A program made the translations under genes and the position numbers. Of a DNA stretch of 64,000 bases, positions 1 to 12,119 are shown in pieces. Positions within the stretch are counted from its first letter, which is position 1; each line of letters opens with the position of its first letter. The stretch spans positions 38,260 through 102,259 of the forward strand of contig BDIU01000237.1 of assembly GCA_002118135.1 (NCBI GenBank), read 5' to 3'. Under the pieces are notes generated by a model, which did not search any database, was not told the origin of the DNA, and was given only the letters and a program-made list of their open reading frames with translations. This DNA comes from Trebouxia sp. TZW2008. Its lineage: Eukaryota; Chlorophyta; Trebouxiophyceae; Trebouxiales; Trebouxiaceae.

Positions 1-183
1 AACAAGTCAAAAGTAAAATTTTGTGCGCAAAGCAGACGCACTTGCCAGCAAGGTGTGTTGCTGCCACTCTTGAAATGACAAAGCAGCTTATACAGCCCTG
101 CCAGCTGCAATCTTGACTGCAGCCATGACGAAACTAAGAATTGACCTAATTCTTCAAAGGCTGCAGCTGCTTGCTCCTTTTTG

Positions 184-507
184 GCAAGGAATGCACTGCT
201 TGTGCCGCATTTCGGGCTGTCAAACATTCTTGCGGCTAATGCCAAGCTGCTGCTGCAGCAACTCAAGCAAGAGCTGTTCCCTGTTTACCTGGGTCTTCCA
301 AGACTGGATCTTGACCTGGATCTTGAGGTATATAGAGCAACACACCTTACAGTATGCTGATGATGTTGCTACTCAAAAGAATACAAGATGCCTGCTCCCT
401 CCTGATGCCACAGTCCATCACCAAGAACACGTTGCAAGCCAGTCACGTCGAGCTCATACAACAAGCAGTCGACAGTCCGCAAGGAAATCAGGAGGTGCTC
501 GAGTAGC
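184..507 (+). CDS. Possible 3' end of an unidentified gene (two exon candidates)
   Basis: Two open, coding-like stretches are visible. The first, about 184-328, reads as an amphipathic Leu-rich segment (motifs LARNALLVPHFGL, LKQELFPVYLGLPRL) ending at a GAG|GTATAT donor-like site. The second, about 365-507, reads IQDACSLLMPQSITKN and ends at a TAG after QEVLE. The phases of the two pieces do not join cleanly, so the model is incomplete. I do not recognise the protein. It could be the tail of a gene that begins left of the window, or chance. Confidence 0.25.
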
Positions 508-3300
508 GGAGGATCTGAGACCAGACTTAGTCAACCGGCGTGACTTTGGCTTGCAGTGTGTTGGCAATGTGCGGAAATTGCCGAAAACGTGCGAACTCAT
601 GCCCATACATCCCTTCAGTTAACTGCCTCTCCTGGAAGCATGGATGCAGCAACTGAAGACGTGTTACGCACAGCAAGTGTGATTTCTGGCTTGTCCAGAG
701 GAGCAGGTAACCTGAGTTGGCACTACTGTATCATAAGAAGCTGTGCTTCCCGCAATTGCGCACATTTCTGCACAGATGAGAACATATGTTAGATTGGCAG
801 AAAAAAGTGGGTCAAGACACAAAACACTTTTCCAATTTTTATGCATCCGTTTGCTCCTGATGATCCTGTTTGCAGGTGTTGACATGGGCAAGCCATGGAA
901 GCTGTACTTGACACACATTCCATACACCTAAGAAGTGCACACATTATTGTCATGGGACATCCATAAAGCACCCCTACTTTGCTCTGAGCTACTTCAACAA
1001 GAACATCCCATGGTATGCTTGTGCCTTTTGTGTCAAGCTGAGTCATCATGAATCTGAGCTATGGTTTATAGGCGAGCATGTTTTTGCTCATGTTGCAGCG
1101 AATTCTGTTGATCTTACTACTGTGCTTTTGCTGCCAGCAGGTTCACTGATGATTTGCCAGAGATTGTTTTCAATAATGAGTAGAGTTCCCGTCAGCAGCA
1201 GTACAAAATAAATTGCTCACTTCAACAATCAGATAGATTGTTAGGGCATGCAAGGCACAGATGCAGCTTTCAAGAAGGCTTTCTATTGGTGAGACAGCCA
1301 TACTGTTGAAGACAATGTCAACACACAATCTGACAGTGTACAATGAGCAAGACTGATTACAGCTCACCGAGGTGTGGCAGAAGTGTCAGTGCTTTTGGGC
1401 ATGCTGTCTGATTGCAAAGGCAAATGCAAGGATCGCCCTGTGCCTTGGGGCATTTGAGTATATTGCATCATTTTGTTTATCCGTCATCAATTTGCGTCAT
1501 TATCAAGCACTTCTGTTGTTATTTGCGTAGCAAGAGGCATCCTTCTCAGCAGCAACAAGACGATCTGAAAGCTTACAGATGTTGCACAGTGCATCCTTTA
1601 GCTGTGCGTCCTGATGTTCACTTGTAGTCAGAAATCTGCAGAACCTGGATCCCTGTCGTAAAAACCACAACGTTTTGTGAATGAATTCAATCAAAAAGCA
1701 TTCATTTTGATGAACTGAATTGAATGTAACAAACCCCTGATTGTACTGTATAAATTCAAGTGGATGTGTTTCTGGTGAACATCTCAGAAAAAGGTATGTA
1801 CTGCACCACCAGGCATGACTGCTAAACTCTTATGGTGACGTGCAACCTGAATCAGACAAGTCGTGATGGGGTAGCCTACCTAATTTAAACAGGTCGAATC
1901 TCAATAGATGCTTCACTCAAATGATGCCTTCATTGCATGTCAAGCGCTCAACATAGCTAGCACGGCAGAGATGCAGTACATTTACCACTTACACCAGTCT
2001 GTCACAGCAGATCACATGCGCATATGCTGCACACTGACATCGTGCTGTCTGTCGCATCAGAGATGACTGTGCCAGCTGACAGGCACAAACCGCTTTGTAA
2101 TCAGCTTGAGAGCTTTCTGTGACCCGACCCAAGACTGCTGCCACACAGTGCAGTTCATTGGCACCAAAGCAGCAGAACTTCTCCACCAGGTCATTTGATA
2201 TTGACATCGAGCCAAGGCTGCTGTCCTGTGCTAATGTGCATCATGGCCGGGTCACCATCTACCTCTCTGCATCGGCATTGCAATTAGTCACCATGGATCA
2301 AATTGCCTCAATGCCTTTCTACATCAGTTGTGAACTTGGAGTGCACGTGCTGAAAATGTCCCACACATGGAAAACAGCCATAAATGCATATATAACAACA
2401 GCAAGATGTGTACTGTGCATGAAACACAGCATGTGCATTCAGCCCAATCTGACAGGTCCCAGAGACATGTGACAGACATCGGCAGGACATGATTCTCAGA
2501 AGTCAGTGTAGGTAGGTAGTCACAACAGTGCTCCTGTGATTCAACATTGCAAGTCATGTGAACACACACGCAACCTCCGTGCGCAGCAAGGCAAAGCTTA
2601 CCATAAGGCAGATGAACTTGACCTTAACGTAGCCTGACTTCCTGAACCTCAAGTCCTATAAATGAATGGGACAGCAACATATTGATTGCTGCAGTAACTC
2701 CCAGCTGCCTCTGCTCCTAGAGGCTCCCATCGTGGTGCGTTTTCTCTACTTTGTTGCTTCATGCTGATGCAATACTGTCATGAATGCCCAGCAGGAGCAT
2801 GGAAAGTTGCTGCCTACAATCACATGAGCTGATTTTTGCTTTGTTGAGCATTCAAATTGAGTGCTGACGCAGAAAGACGCAACAGAAGCTTTGAGATATT
2901 GGACTCATTACCATTGTACGCCAACCTACTTGCAGACCTTGGTATGAATTCAATATCCAACACCAAAGGCACAAGTCGGAGCCAATGACATGCTGCATGT
3001 GCATGTACTTGCACAAAGCAAGGTAAGGCAAGGCAGGGCAGGGCAGGCAGGCAGGTCTCGATGCAGGGCAGGGCAGGGCAGGGCAGGTGATGCAGTTGGA
3101 GCTGCATGTCATTGGTTGAACAAGACTGCCCTGGAGTACCAACTCTGCATGCTCAATGTCGACATCTGACAAACCCAGCACAAGCGTTCAAATCCAGCGC
3201 ATCAGATGACCATTGCATGAAGTAGCTAAAAGACAAACAGTGCTGGTGCCAGCTTGCCTTACCTGAAACGGGAAAGAGCCAGAACACATTTTGGCCATCT
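508..3300. other. Long stretch without a recognisable gene
   Basis: I see no convincing exon on either strand here; open frames are short and have no family signature. The only structured piece is a GGCAG-rich simple repeat near 3024-3088. The stretch may contain the 3' untranslated region of the zinc-ribbon gene ending at 3301. Confidence 0.4.
3024..3088. repeat. GGCAG/GGCAA simple repeat
   Basis: A G-rich run built of GGCAGG and GGGCA units, interrupted once near 3056 by a short unique segment that itself ends in the same unit. Confidence 0.85.
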
Positions 3301-4248
3301 TCACGTCGACAGATTTTCCTGTAAATACCGCTTCCTTGCGGCCTGCTTATGCACCGCATGAGTGCGCGCAACTATAGTCTGTTGCCAGCTGCCCTTTTCA
3401 GCATTCAGCCACCAAGCTGCAGCTTTTGAGCTGGCTGCAAAATCACTGGGTGTCAAGTCATTCTTCTTGCTATCCCACTCAGCGGCTACGGTTGGGTAAT
3501 GCGTCCGCAAGGAGTTGCACTTGCAAACAGCCTGTCCAGCGCAAAACGGGCAGCCCCGACCTCTTTTGGAATTTCTGTTGACAGGTGTAGCTATCCAAGC
3601 ATGGCGCTGGCCAAACGGACATTTGTTGCACACCCAATGCACCTTTTTGCCGCTTTTCAAGGTGATTTTGTCTGGAAACACTCCTTGATCTGCATTTTTT
3701 TGGTGGTTCCATTCTTCTAGCAAAGGGTGTTGGCTTTCAGCAAACGTTGGATGCCTAAGCAAGGATCGGCCCGTATGCCGGCTACAGGTTCGACAACCAC
3801 TGCCCCAATACACTTTTGATCCAGCTGTTGCAGTCCATTCATATCCGCAACTGTGGCATTGCCAATGGGACAGCTTCTTACTGTAAGCAAGCACTTCCTC
3901 TGCAGTGCAGCCGTTTTTGGTGTCATCCCAAAAGACTGCAACTTTGGGTGCAATTTTAGCAAGCGAATTGTGTTTGCACAGTGCTCTCCCGCTACACTGA
4001 GGACAGCCTGAACCGTTGCTTCTAGCAAGCACAGTTGCCTGCCATTGATGTAGGTGACCATCAGGGCATTGATGGCACTGCCACCACACCTTCTTGTTGC
4101 TGAACTTGGATATGGCAATGTTGCCCATGTGAGCGTTGGCTGCAACATCCCACTGCTGCTGAAGTGTCTTGTTCAGGGCAGATATGTCTGGAAACTCTTG
4201 GTCTGATTGCTTTCCCCCAGTGACTGGGACACCTTGTTCTGATTGCAC
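3301..4248 (-). CDS. Treble-clef zinc-ribbon repeat protein (DUF4379-like), 5' end unresolved
   Basis: A 315-codon open stretch contains three zinc-ribbon units and a fourth decayed one. Cysteine pairs lie near residues 58/61 and 82/85, 131/134 and 152/155, and 207/210 and 233/236. Each unit follows the pattern of an EW-type helix, then KxxHWxC..C and a GCPxC knuckle. This is the layout of the DUF4379 treble-clef domain, common in algae, bacteria and giant viruses and of unknown, probably nucleic-acid-related, role. The fourth unit (about 255-300) keeps the WW and W..TIVAR core but has no CxxC. The stop is at 3301-3303. The first codon of the open stretch is GTG, so the true start is further upstream. 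A candidate first coding exon begins at an ATG at 4671 and ends at a CAG|GTAAAT donor near 4435, but I could not join the phases. Confidence 0.8.
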   Translation of the reverse strand: MQSEQGVPVTGGKQSDQEFPDISALNKTLQQQWDVAANAHMGNIAISKFSNKKVWWQCHQCPDGHLHQWQATVLARSNGSGCPQCSGRALCKHNSLAKIAPKVAVFWDDTKNGCTAEEVLAYSKKLSHWQCHSCGYEWTATAGSKVYWGSGCRTCSRHTGRSLLRHPTFAESQHPLLEEWNHQKNADQGVFPDKITLKSGKKVHWVCNKCPFGQRHAWIATPVNRNSKRGRGCPFCAGQAVCKCNSLRTHYPTVAAEWDSKKNDLTPSDFAASSKAAAWWLNAEKGSWQQTIVARTHAVHKQAARKRYLQENLST

Positions 4249-4671
4249 TGTACTGCTGCAAGTAACTGAGGAGCACAGCAGCCTGCTCAGATTATAGCCT
4301 GCAGGAGCAGGCCATTGTCACGAGTGCCGTCTTGCTCTCTTGGGTTGAAAAAGCTTCAGGTGTCCAAGCAAGACAAGCCAGTGAGTGTCAAGCAATCAAG
4401 GCAAATGACTTTGATCGATTGATGGCACATTTACCTGTAGGTTGCCTTCTGGCCTCGGATCCCAGCAATCTGCTGACTCGAGGCAGCCTGAGCTTGCCGC
4501 TGGCTTGACTTGTTCGCCTGTACAGCGCGGCAAACCAGATGTTAAGACGGAATGAAGCGCTTGCAGACTCTGACATGTGGCGCTGGTTAGCGAGCGGTTT
4601 ACGCACCTGCTGTGACAAATCATTTGACAGGATGAACGAAGCACGACAGGCGCGTAACAAGTCGCGGCCAT

Positions 4672-6291
4672 GTTTCTCCGAGGACCGGCTGTTTGGCGCT
4701 GTTTACTTCTCGGCGCTATCCAATGCAGTAAATGTCGCAGTGTCTGTTTCACAAACCAGCGCCGCTCTCCGCTGAAGACAAGTGTCGAGGGTCTTATCGA
4801 ACCGTACTGTCGAAGGGCAACTGTATCTAGGCTTAGGAAGATTAAACGGCAGGTTCGGCAAAGATGACTACTGAGACCCCCCCCCCCCCCCCCCCCCCCC
4901 CGAATTACAGCAGAATCCTCAACAGCATGAACAACAGGACAAACAGCGCCAGCTTCCGGCTCCAGAATTTTGCTTAGCGGATTGCTTGTCTTGAGGACGG
5001 CATCGCTCAACCATATCAGCTGCAGGACTGACGCGCAAGATTTATTTGCAGACTCAGCAGCAAAATGCTGCTGCATCATGCAACCAGGCCCTGAGGGCCA
5101 GCAGCAACCAGTTTAGCCTGAAACGGACGCAACATGCATGCGCAAGTAGATTGAACGTCTTAGGCGTTTCTAGTATGTTCACGCCAAATGTTTTTGCAAC
5201 ATGCGTTCAAATTCGTTTTTGCAGTTGGATGAATATCAAATGAGTTTGCAAGGCTTGGCATGCTGGAACGTTTACACAAAATATCTGTCAGGCCTTGTCA
5301 CTGGCACAGTGAGCCTGCCAGCAGCTGCTGGTGTCATATCTGAAACATTTTGGCAGTCCTGACACGGAGCTTGGCCAGCAGATGCTGTTGTATGAGGCAA
5401 AGAGCCTGCCCTGATGCTGCTGTCTGGCTGACAAAAACAATGATGTCTCAGGCGTGCTCCAGGGATAGCACCAGCAGGGCCGGTGCGCTGTTCTGGGCTG
5501 CAAGAGCGACTCAAGTTGAGTTTTCAGGCATGCAACAGATGCATACAAGCACAGGAACAATGGTTAGTTATGTCTGCAACTGGGTACAACGGCTCTGGAA
5601 AGCATGCATCAAGACCCAACCTTGATTCACTGAGCAACACTGTTGTCCCCAGCATCTACAGACAATTGATAATATGAACAGTTTATGCGCTAACAAAAGA
5701 ACGCACAATGCTCACAAAGCAGTGCTGATAGGCTGTTTCAAATGTACAATGCTTTCTGCCAGCTGGAGCAGAAGAAATTGACTGAAGCAGGTGCAAGCCG
5801 CACCCAGTAGATGCGAATGTAAGCATGGAAATGCCTGCCGTATTGCTGCTGGTCCTGCTCACACTTCTAAGGCAAGCATGGGTGCCTGGCTGGTGCTCAT
5901 TGTCCATACTTGCTTTAGAAGTCTGTGAAGGACAAGCATGCTTGGCAACATCTGCACTTCTTCACTTGCGACTGTGCTTGTGGTGGAAGCATTGAAACCA
6001 ACACGCCACCCCATATTCAGAAATTCCCTGCATTATGCCCGAAGTACATGCACTGAGAATTGGCGCATATAGGACAACCAACTCATGCAACACACAATGA
6101 CTTGTGAATAATGCACCATAGCAAGTTGTCACTGCACAAGTGTTGTTGTACACGCAGCTGCGCCCCAGCGAAAGCGATTGAAACATTGAGCTGATGCCAG
6201 CATTATCCAGCACATCTGAGCAGCACATTGATTACAAAAGCTCTGGATGACACGTCTGACTGACCCAGGGTTTGCATAGGCTTACAGAGGT
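4672..6291. other. Intergenic or unresolved region with a poly-C tract
   Basis: No supported gene. It contains a 25-nt poly-C run at 4877-4901. Minus-strand frames around 5300-5900 are open for 70-90 codons but have no recognisable motif or consistent splice joins. Confidence 0.4.
4877..4901. repeat. Poly-C homopolymer (25 nt)
   Basis: An uninterrupted run of C. Runs of this length are often unstable and mis-sized in assemblies. On the minus strand it creates a misleading poly-glycine open frame. Confidence 0.9.
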
Positions 6292-7848
6292 TCACAGACT
6301 TGGCACCAATGGCATGCTCAGCTGAGTGCCATGCTCATCTCTTTGAGGCAAAGCTGGTACAGCTGTGTGGATTGATGACTGCATCCTCTGTCTCTTTGAA
6401 GGAGGCTGTCCCACCAGGCGGTCAGCGTCATCACCATATGCTGTGCCAGCAGCTGCTCCCAAAAGCCCTGCAACAAGCAGATGCAAGCTGTCACAACATG
6501 TCAAACCCTGAAGGGTGCCCTTGAGCAGCTCATGCCACACTTGGCTTTTCACAGCTTCACTTCTGCATGCAATGGACCTTGCGTATATCACAATTGATGC
6601 CTTGACAATCTTGTAAGATGATGAATCGTGCTCGGTGGGACGTTCTCATAGCACTTGTGGCAACGCGCACTCAGCAGCATTGCTATCAGTGCCTTTTGAT
6701 GTCGGCTGCGTGACTGATCGCCAGCTTGTCACAAATGGAATGTGTGATGGCAGATTCTAAACTGATTTGCCGAGTTTTGGAAATCTTTACCTGTAGTTGC
6801 TTCATTTGGCTGTCGTACATACTCGCGCTTGGCTAGTGGCCCTGAGGCTGCAAGCCTGAAGCCATTTGGACATTCTTCTCCATTGATCTCTCCCTGCATG
6901 CACTTTGACTGCTCAAAAATGAGAAAATGCAGCCGTCTTGCAATATTAAACATGGCGCAGACCATTGCATCTAGGATACTACAGACCAAGATATCCTCAA
7001 GATGCAGCCTTGAGCTTTGCTACAATGCTTCCGTGCAGTCATGAGTGTGGCCATGCCAGGTGGATGGCGTCATATACATTGCAGGCAAGGCAAAGCATGT
7101 GTACAGCATCATCAGCAATGCACAGCAGTTCAAGCAGGCCACAGTAAACCCGCAGATGACTACAAATGACCATTGCCTGGTCACAGGTGCTTGCACACCA
7201 GCAGTGCCAACAGCAATGAGTTGCACAGTCTAAGATCAAGGAAACTTATGCAAGACTGTGGGCACTCTGTATGAAGCCTGCTTACCTGATACAGAGCCAA
7301 AGTGATCTTCAGGTCCTGTGCTTTGTCATGTACTTGCACAATGCAGCCGTCCTTGAAGTCACCACCTGCGCAGCAACACCAGCTGATGAAGCCAAGTCCA
7401 GCACTTGCAAATGGTGAAGGAGAATAGGACTCCGTTGTAGAAGTCAGTGCAAATCACATGCGCCCACAATTCACAGACTGATGACACTGTACAAGCTGAG
7501 AGCTCTCACTGTGTCTCACTGAGTCAGTACAGAATGTAGTATGCCTGCAGGGCTACGGGCGGTCAGTTTCATGTGCTCCGTTGACAAATGCACATGAGCC
7601 ACCTTGCCAGCAAACTTTCAAGAGAGCTGTGTCATGCCCATTGCATCAATGTGCGAGTGAGAGCATACTTACAGCCTAATCCATGATAAAAAAGCCTGTA
7701 GAGAAGCTCAGGAAACAGCTTGTAGGGGACAGCACATACCTGGCAAGGAAAGCAAGGTCTTGGGTAGGTTGCCATCATTGGCTTTTCGCTCCTGACCATC
7801 AGGGTCCTCCCTCGTTTCAAAGGCAAAGCTCCCACATGACAACACAGG
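6292..7848 (-). CDS. Unidentified multi-exon protein, C-terminal four exons
   Basis: Four minus-strand exons join with exact phase: 7848-7740, 7365-7286, 6995-6791 and 6467-6292. The donors (GTATGTG, GTAAGC, GTAAAG) fit consensus, and the product is about 190 residues. It includes a charged segment (FETREDPDGQERK), a DFKDGCIVQVHDK motif, a hydrophobic stretch (ILVCSILDAMVCAMF) and, near the end, PPSKRQRM, which resembles a nuclear localisation signal. The 5' end is not found. I do not recognise the family. The DGCIVQVHD stretch faintly recalls the Spt20 core, but that is speculation. An alternative reading around 7735-7680 (FPELLYRLFYHGLG) is also open and could be a competing exon. Confidence 0.45.
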
Positions 7849-8658
7849 CTAGGTCTACTTCAATGGCTGTTGATTCCAATGCTAATGCTTGAGGTTCAAG
7901 TTGCTTTCCGGTTGTTTCTTCACAACACAAACTTTTTTGCTTATCATGTTTTGTTTTTGTTGTCACTCATGACTTCCAATGATACAATCACACAATTCAG
8001 TTGATTGAATAAGAATTTGCCACTTGTGGCACATGCGATTAGACTTGTTGTCTAGCTGAAGCATGTAAAATTACTCTCTCTCTCTCTTCATGTACACTGT
8101 ATCAGCTGCAGAGTGCTTCTAAGCACTCAAATGGATACACGCAGATGTCTCGTGCATTCAACTTAGCTAACTGAGGATGCGGCCATACTTTCACCTTTCT
8201 GAATATGAGAGCCATGCCAACTGTACTCCAGCTATATAATACTTCACTGAGTTTGCGTTGCGTCGCATCTACAAAACTGACATACACATGTCTGCACCCA
8301 CGATGTCAGTGTGATCAAGGGCTGTCTTTACTTACAAAGACTCTCGTTATGATGCCTAACGGCAGAGAGTATTCTCTTTGCTTCAACAATTGAAATTTGA
8401 TACAACAATCACAACTGTTTGATAAAGACGGTTCTGCAATGACCAAGGAGCAGAAAAAGCAGCACTGCAGTGCTCAACACTGACAGAGCAGCTCTGGCAT
8501 CATTCAACTTTGCAACTCCAGAAAATGACAGAATCACCTGGACATGCAGATATTTGCTTTGCAGATGTCACATTGCCTTTCTAAAGTGAGTGAGCCTGAC
8601 CGCAGCAGCTGCAAGGAGCGCTCACAAACTCGACAAAGTATATAACAGAAGTCGGCTG
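7849..8658. other. Intergenic, no gene seen
   Basis: AT-richer sequence with a (CT)n microsatellite at about 8072-8090. No exon with supporting motifs on either strand. Confidence 0.5.
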
Positions 8659-9610
8659 CAGCTTTACTGGAGTCATATCCAAGTAGGTAGTGTGGAAATC
8701 ACACTGTTGAGTGTCAAAAAAGAAAAGCTGATCTCTTAGCCACCCTGTGCAAGCTGAATACAACTTGACAGGGTGTTTCCAGGAGACGGGACGAGGACCC
8801 GGATCAGCGATGTCTCCCAAAAATGGGTCTTGTGGCTTCTGCGCATTCTAGCTGTGCTGCCTGCTGAGTTGGCTCCACAAAACAGTGTTGACAAACACTA
8901 CATCTGGTCACAAAGCCAGCGCTAGCGTGCTCTGGCTGACTTGACTGCTGCATCCACACAACAGTGTTGACAAACACTACATCTGGTCACAAAGCCAGCG
9001 ATAGGTTGCTCTGCCTGGGTTGACTGCTGCATCCACGTAACAGTGTTGACAAACACAACACCTGGTCACAAAGCCAGTGTCAGGTTGCTCTGCCTGGGTT
9101 GACTGCTGCTTCCACAAAATCGTGTTGACAAACACTACATCTGGTCACAAAGCCATCGTTAGGATGCTCTGCCAGGGTTGACTGCTGCATCTGCAAAACA
9201 GTGTTGACAAACACTACATCTGGTCACAAAGCCAGGGTTAGGATGCTCTGCCTGGGTTGACTTCTGCAGCTGCAAAACAGTGTCGACAAACACTACACCT
9301 GGTCACAAAGCCAGCGTTGGCTTGCTCTGGCTGAGTTGGCTGCTGCATTCACATAACAGTGTTGACAAACACTACGTCTGGTCACAAAGCCAGCGTGAGC
9401 TGTTGAGGCTGCTGTAACGACGCACGAGTGCCGGCCAACACCTGGCCAGGACACGAACGATGCGACTGTTGCGATGTAGGCTTACTGCGCTGACTGCTGA
9501 ATGGTGAATGTTCTGTGCAGGACTGCCCGTCTGAGGCAAGCTTTTAAAGTGGCCCAGCAACTCTTCTCAGTGCCAGGGCGTCTACAGGGGCTGCTCGGTC
9601 AAGATTAGAG
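8659..9610. mobile_element. Dispersed repeat element, copy A, with seven 79-bp tandem units
   Basis: Homologous over most of its length to the element at 40990-41960. Both have a conserved left arm (including ccaccctgt...acagggtg, which can form an 8-bp stem), a central tandem array and a conserved right arm ending in ggggctgctcggtcaagatt. In this copy the unit repeats every 79 bp, with the gtgttgacaaacac core at about 8885, 8964, 9043, 9122, 9201, 9280 and 9359. No transposase or reverse transcriptase is visible. Two divergent copies at unlinked places suggest a non-autonomous mobile element, but the class is unknown. Confidence 0.7.
8875..9410. repeat. 79-bp minisatellite array, 7 units
   Basis: Every unit carries the short palindrome AGTGTT-gaca-AACACT followed by tacatctggtcacaaagcc. 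Some units differ by one or two bases in the stem (for example tgtcgacaaa at about 9280). The regular spacing of exactly 79 bp points to unequal exchange or slippage rather than independent insertions. Confidence 0.9.
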
Positions 9611-11218
9611 CTGGAACGCCCTGGATCACTAATGGCAGCTTCCTTGCACTTTGTGTTTGTTGGTTCAGATGGCGCACCAAAGCTGCGCAGTGCGGCCCCG
9701 GCTGCGACATTCAGCGATACTATGTTATCCTCCTAATGTCTGCGAATATTCACAGTGGCGCATTTCCGCAAACGCTTTGATCGCGTACCCGCGATCTTTC
9801 TTTGCAGTGCCAACGCATGTCTAGGAAGCTTGACGCCGTTCCGTCTGTTCTGCTCATCTGTGATCAGCAGACGACAGGTTGTTGATGTCTTGCTCTAGCG
9901 AACATTAATTAGATCTTGCCTGCATCGCTCCCGCCTCAGCAGTCCGCTTGGACTTCTCGATCCACAAACCGCAAATGACGGGCAGCGTTCAAAAACAGGT
10001 TCTGCATGCGAACATGTCACATAAATGCAGCCATTCATCTTTCTGAAAAGTTTGCTAGTCAATCAGATAGCATACAGTCTTGCTTTTCGCACCTGTGTTT
10101 CAGGAGATAGCTATTGGTCACTTGAACATTGCTCCTAGATGGCATATCATCTAGGCAGTGCTGGGGATGCATTCATGCGCCTTTTCATCTATCTTGGCAT
10201 GAGCAGCCTCTCTGTACTTACAGCAGATGCAGTGTGCACTCACAAAGTAAACAGCCAGCAGACACCCCTGTGTCAATCTATGCGTGGCCTCGGATGGACA
10301 TGCAACGTGATAATTGCACTTTCAACACAAATTCAACAACCCCTCTTGGCCCTGCAAATGGATCACAGCAGCTCACAGTGGGTGAGCTAAGAACTCACTG
10401 TCATCCTTGCGCATCATTGTGCATGCATCAACATTTTAGAAGGGGTAGCAGCAGCAAGGGCAACTTCACTTGTGGCAGCTGCAAACCTGACGCAAATGAT
10501 GGCTGCACAAGTGTTGAGTATGTGTGCGGATTGGTGTGAGCTGCAATGCATGCTCGCAACGCCTGCATATTCAAGACCTAACAACACAAATATTCACGCA
10601 TGACATGGCGTGAACGTACATGACAAGAATGGTGTTCCATACGTATCTGCCGTTCGAACTTTGCTGCAAACAAGCCAACATGAGCTGCAGGATTTTTTGG
10701 CCACTTGCATCTGAAAGCATTGCCATAGACTGTGGCCCACAGTCATCATGATTGGGCTGCAAAACAGGTTGGTCACTGACTGACAGTGAGCAGCCATATG
10801 ATACATCCATGCAACACATCTGCCCTTTTCCAAATTGAACTAGCGCCTTGCTTCATGTCTGTCAGTGTTTTGCTGGGCATTGGTTTTTTGCATTGATGTG
10901 ATCAATGAGCAAGTCAATCCCTCAATGTCAATTTGCGCTCAAACGATTGGTGCAGTCATGGGTTGATCAATGCAATAAGCTCATGACCTGCGTGACGTGC
11001 CGTCATGAGAGCTATGAGCAGTCAAGTCAGGTGACAAAGTTGAACCAATCGTGATTGCAGACACAGTGTCAATGTGCCTATGGCTGCCAAGCAATGCACA
11101 AGTAGCAAATGGTGTTGTTGTTCACACCATGCATGTATGCCAATCCATGCCCCTATAGAACACAACTTGATGCCAGGGCCAATGCAGAGACAACTTGTCA
11201 AGCTGCAGCAAGCAGACT
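9611..11218. other. No recognisable gene
   Basis: A plus-strand open stretch at 10129-10539 has no domain motif and a composition like its surroundings. Nothing else is supported. Confidence 0.4.
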
Positions 11219-12119
11219 TCATAGTATGTACTCATCATTAGCAAATCTGTTGGTGCTACCTACTATGATCAGTAGAAACTCAGCTTTTGCACAACAAAAG
11301 CCCTTGCCAACATGATTTGTGTGGCAGTGTGAGGTGTTAGCACCTTGCCATCTAGCCAGCAATGCCTCTGGTCCCATACAAAGTCTCTGAGAAGTGTGAC
11401 CAAACATCGGTCCCAGCTGTTTCACACCTGTAGTTAGTGAATGTCTTATGCGTCAGTCTCTCTCTCTATGCTGTTGAACAATAGTTTTGCACAAGCACAC
11501 CTGTTGAGTATGTTCTTGTTTGGGTAGCGTATACATCACACTAGTGAAGTATTTTCAAGAGCCGAAGAAGACTTAGGAGATAAAGTCCATGCCTCTTACC
11601 GCCATGACTTGGTTTGAAGCCGTGTGCCCGTGCATCAGCACTGACTAGGGATTGTGGCACTCTGGCTTTTGGTATGAAATTCAGGAGCAGATTGACACCT
11701 GGCCAGATCCAGATCTGCGCATGCCATCACATAACTGGTGCAACTACGACTACATACAATTGCAAGGTAGGTGCTGAGAAGGCACTGACCTGTCTTGCTT
11801 AGGTTGAGTCCAGCCTTTGGGTGTGACCCTGCCCTGGCCTTCCCAAACTTCCTCAGCAACTTGCAAATCAGAGTCCCACCACGCCTGCAGGCATGCGTGA
11901 GTCATATGGGACTCAGAATTAGTGTGTGAAGGTCATTGTCACAAGTAAGTTGCTCGTAAACAGGGATAGTATCACTTGCTACTTTCAGCTGGTGTGTCTT
12001 GCCTATGCATGCAAAATTGCTGAGCATAGGAACAACTTAGAAATTGCGCAACTGGAAGCACCAATGTCTGAACTTTGGTACGGCTTCGGATATGTTGCAT
12101 GCTTGGCTGAACTTTGTAT
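11219..12119 (-). CDS. Unidentified protein, C-terminal five exons
   Basis: Exons at 12119-12003, 11884-11790, 11698-11600, 11427-11344 and 11259-11219 join in consistent phase to a TGA at 11221-11219. The first intron would use a GC donor (ATAG|GCAAGA); the others are GT-AG. The product is basic, with segments such as RSRTKVQTLVLPVAQFL, CKLLRKFGKARAG, NFIPKARVPQSLVSAD and ALLARWQ. No family is recognised. The second exon is also open in another frame (AWWDSDLQVAEEVW), so the frame choice rests only on phase continuity. The 5' end is missing. Confidence 0.35.

Noticed and set aside
4396..5079. 227-codon minus-strand open frame with a poly-glycine run
   Set aside because: The glycines come from the poly-C tract and composition is otherwise not protein-like across the tract. 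Only its 3' end (ATG at 4671 to a donor near 4435) is kept as a possible first exon of the zinc-ribbon gene.
7677..7740. Alternative exon FPELLYRLFYHGLG on the minus strand
   Set aside because: It also fits phase, but requires the GTATGTG site at 7739 to be part of an exon after a splice acceptor; reading it as a donor keeps a more protein-like upstream exon. Left open.
8875..9410. CRISPR-like appearance of regularly spaced repeats
   Set aside because: The whole 79-bp unit, including the would-be spacers, is repeated, and the DNA is eukaryotic; this is a minisatellite.
10129..10539. 136-codon plus-strand open frame
   Set aside because: No motif, no splice support, and Cys/Ser/Gln-rich composition typical of non-coding sequence here.
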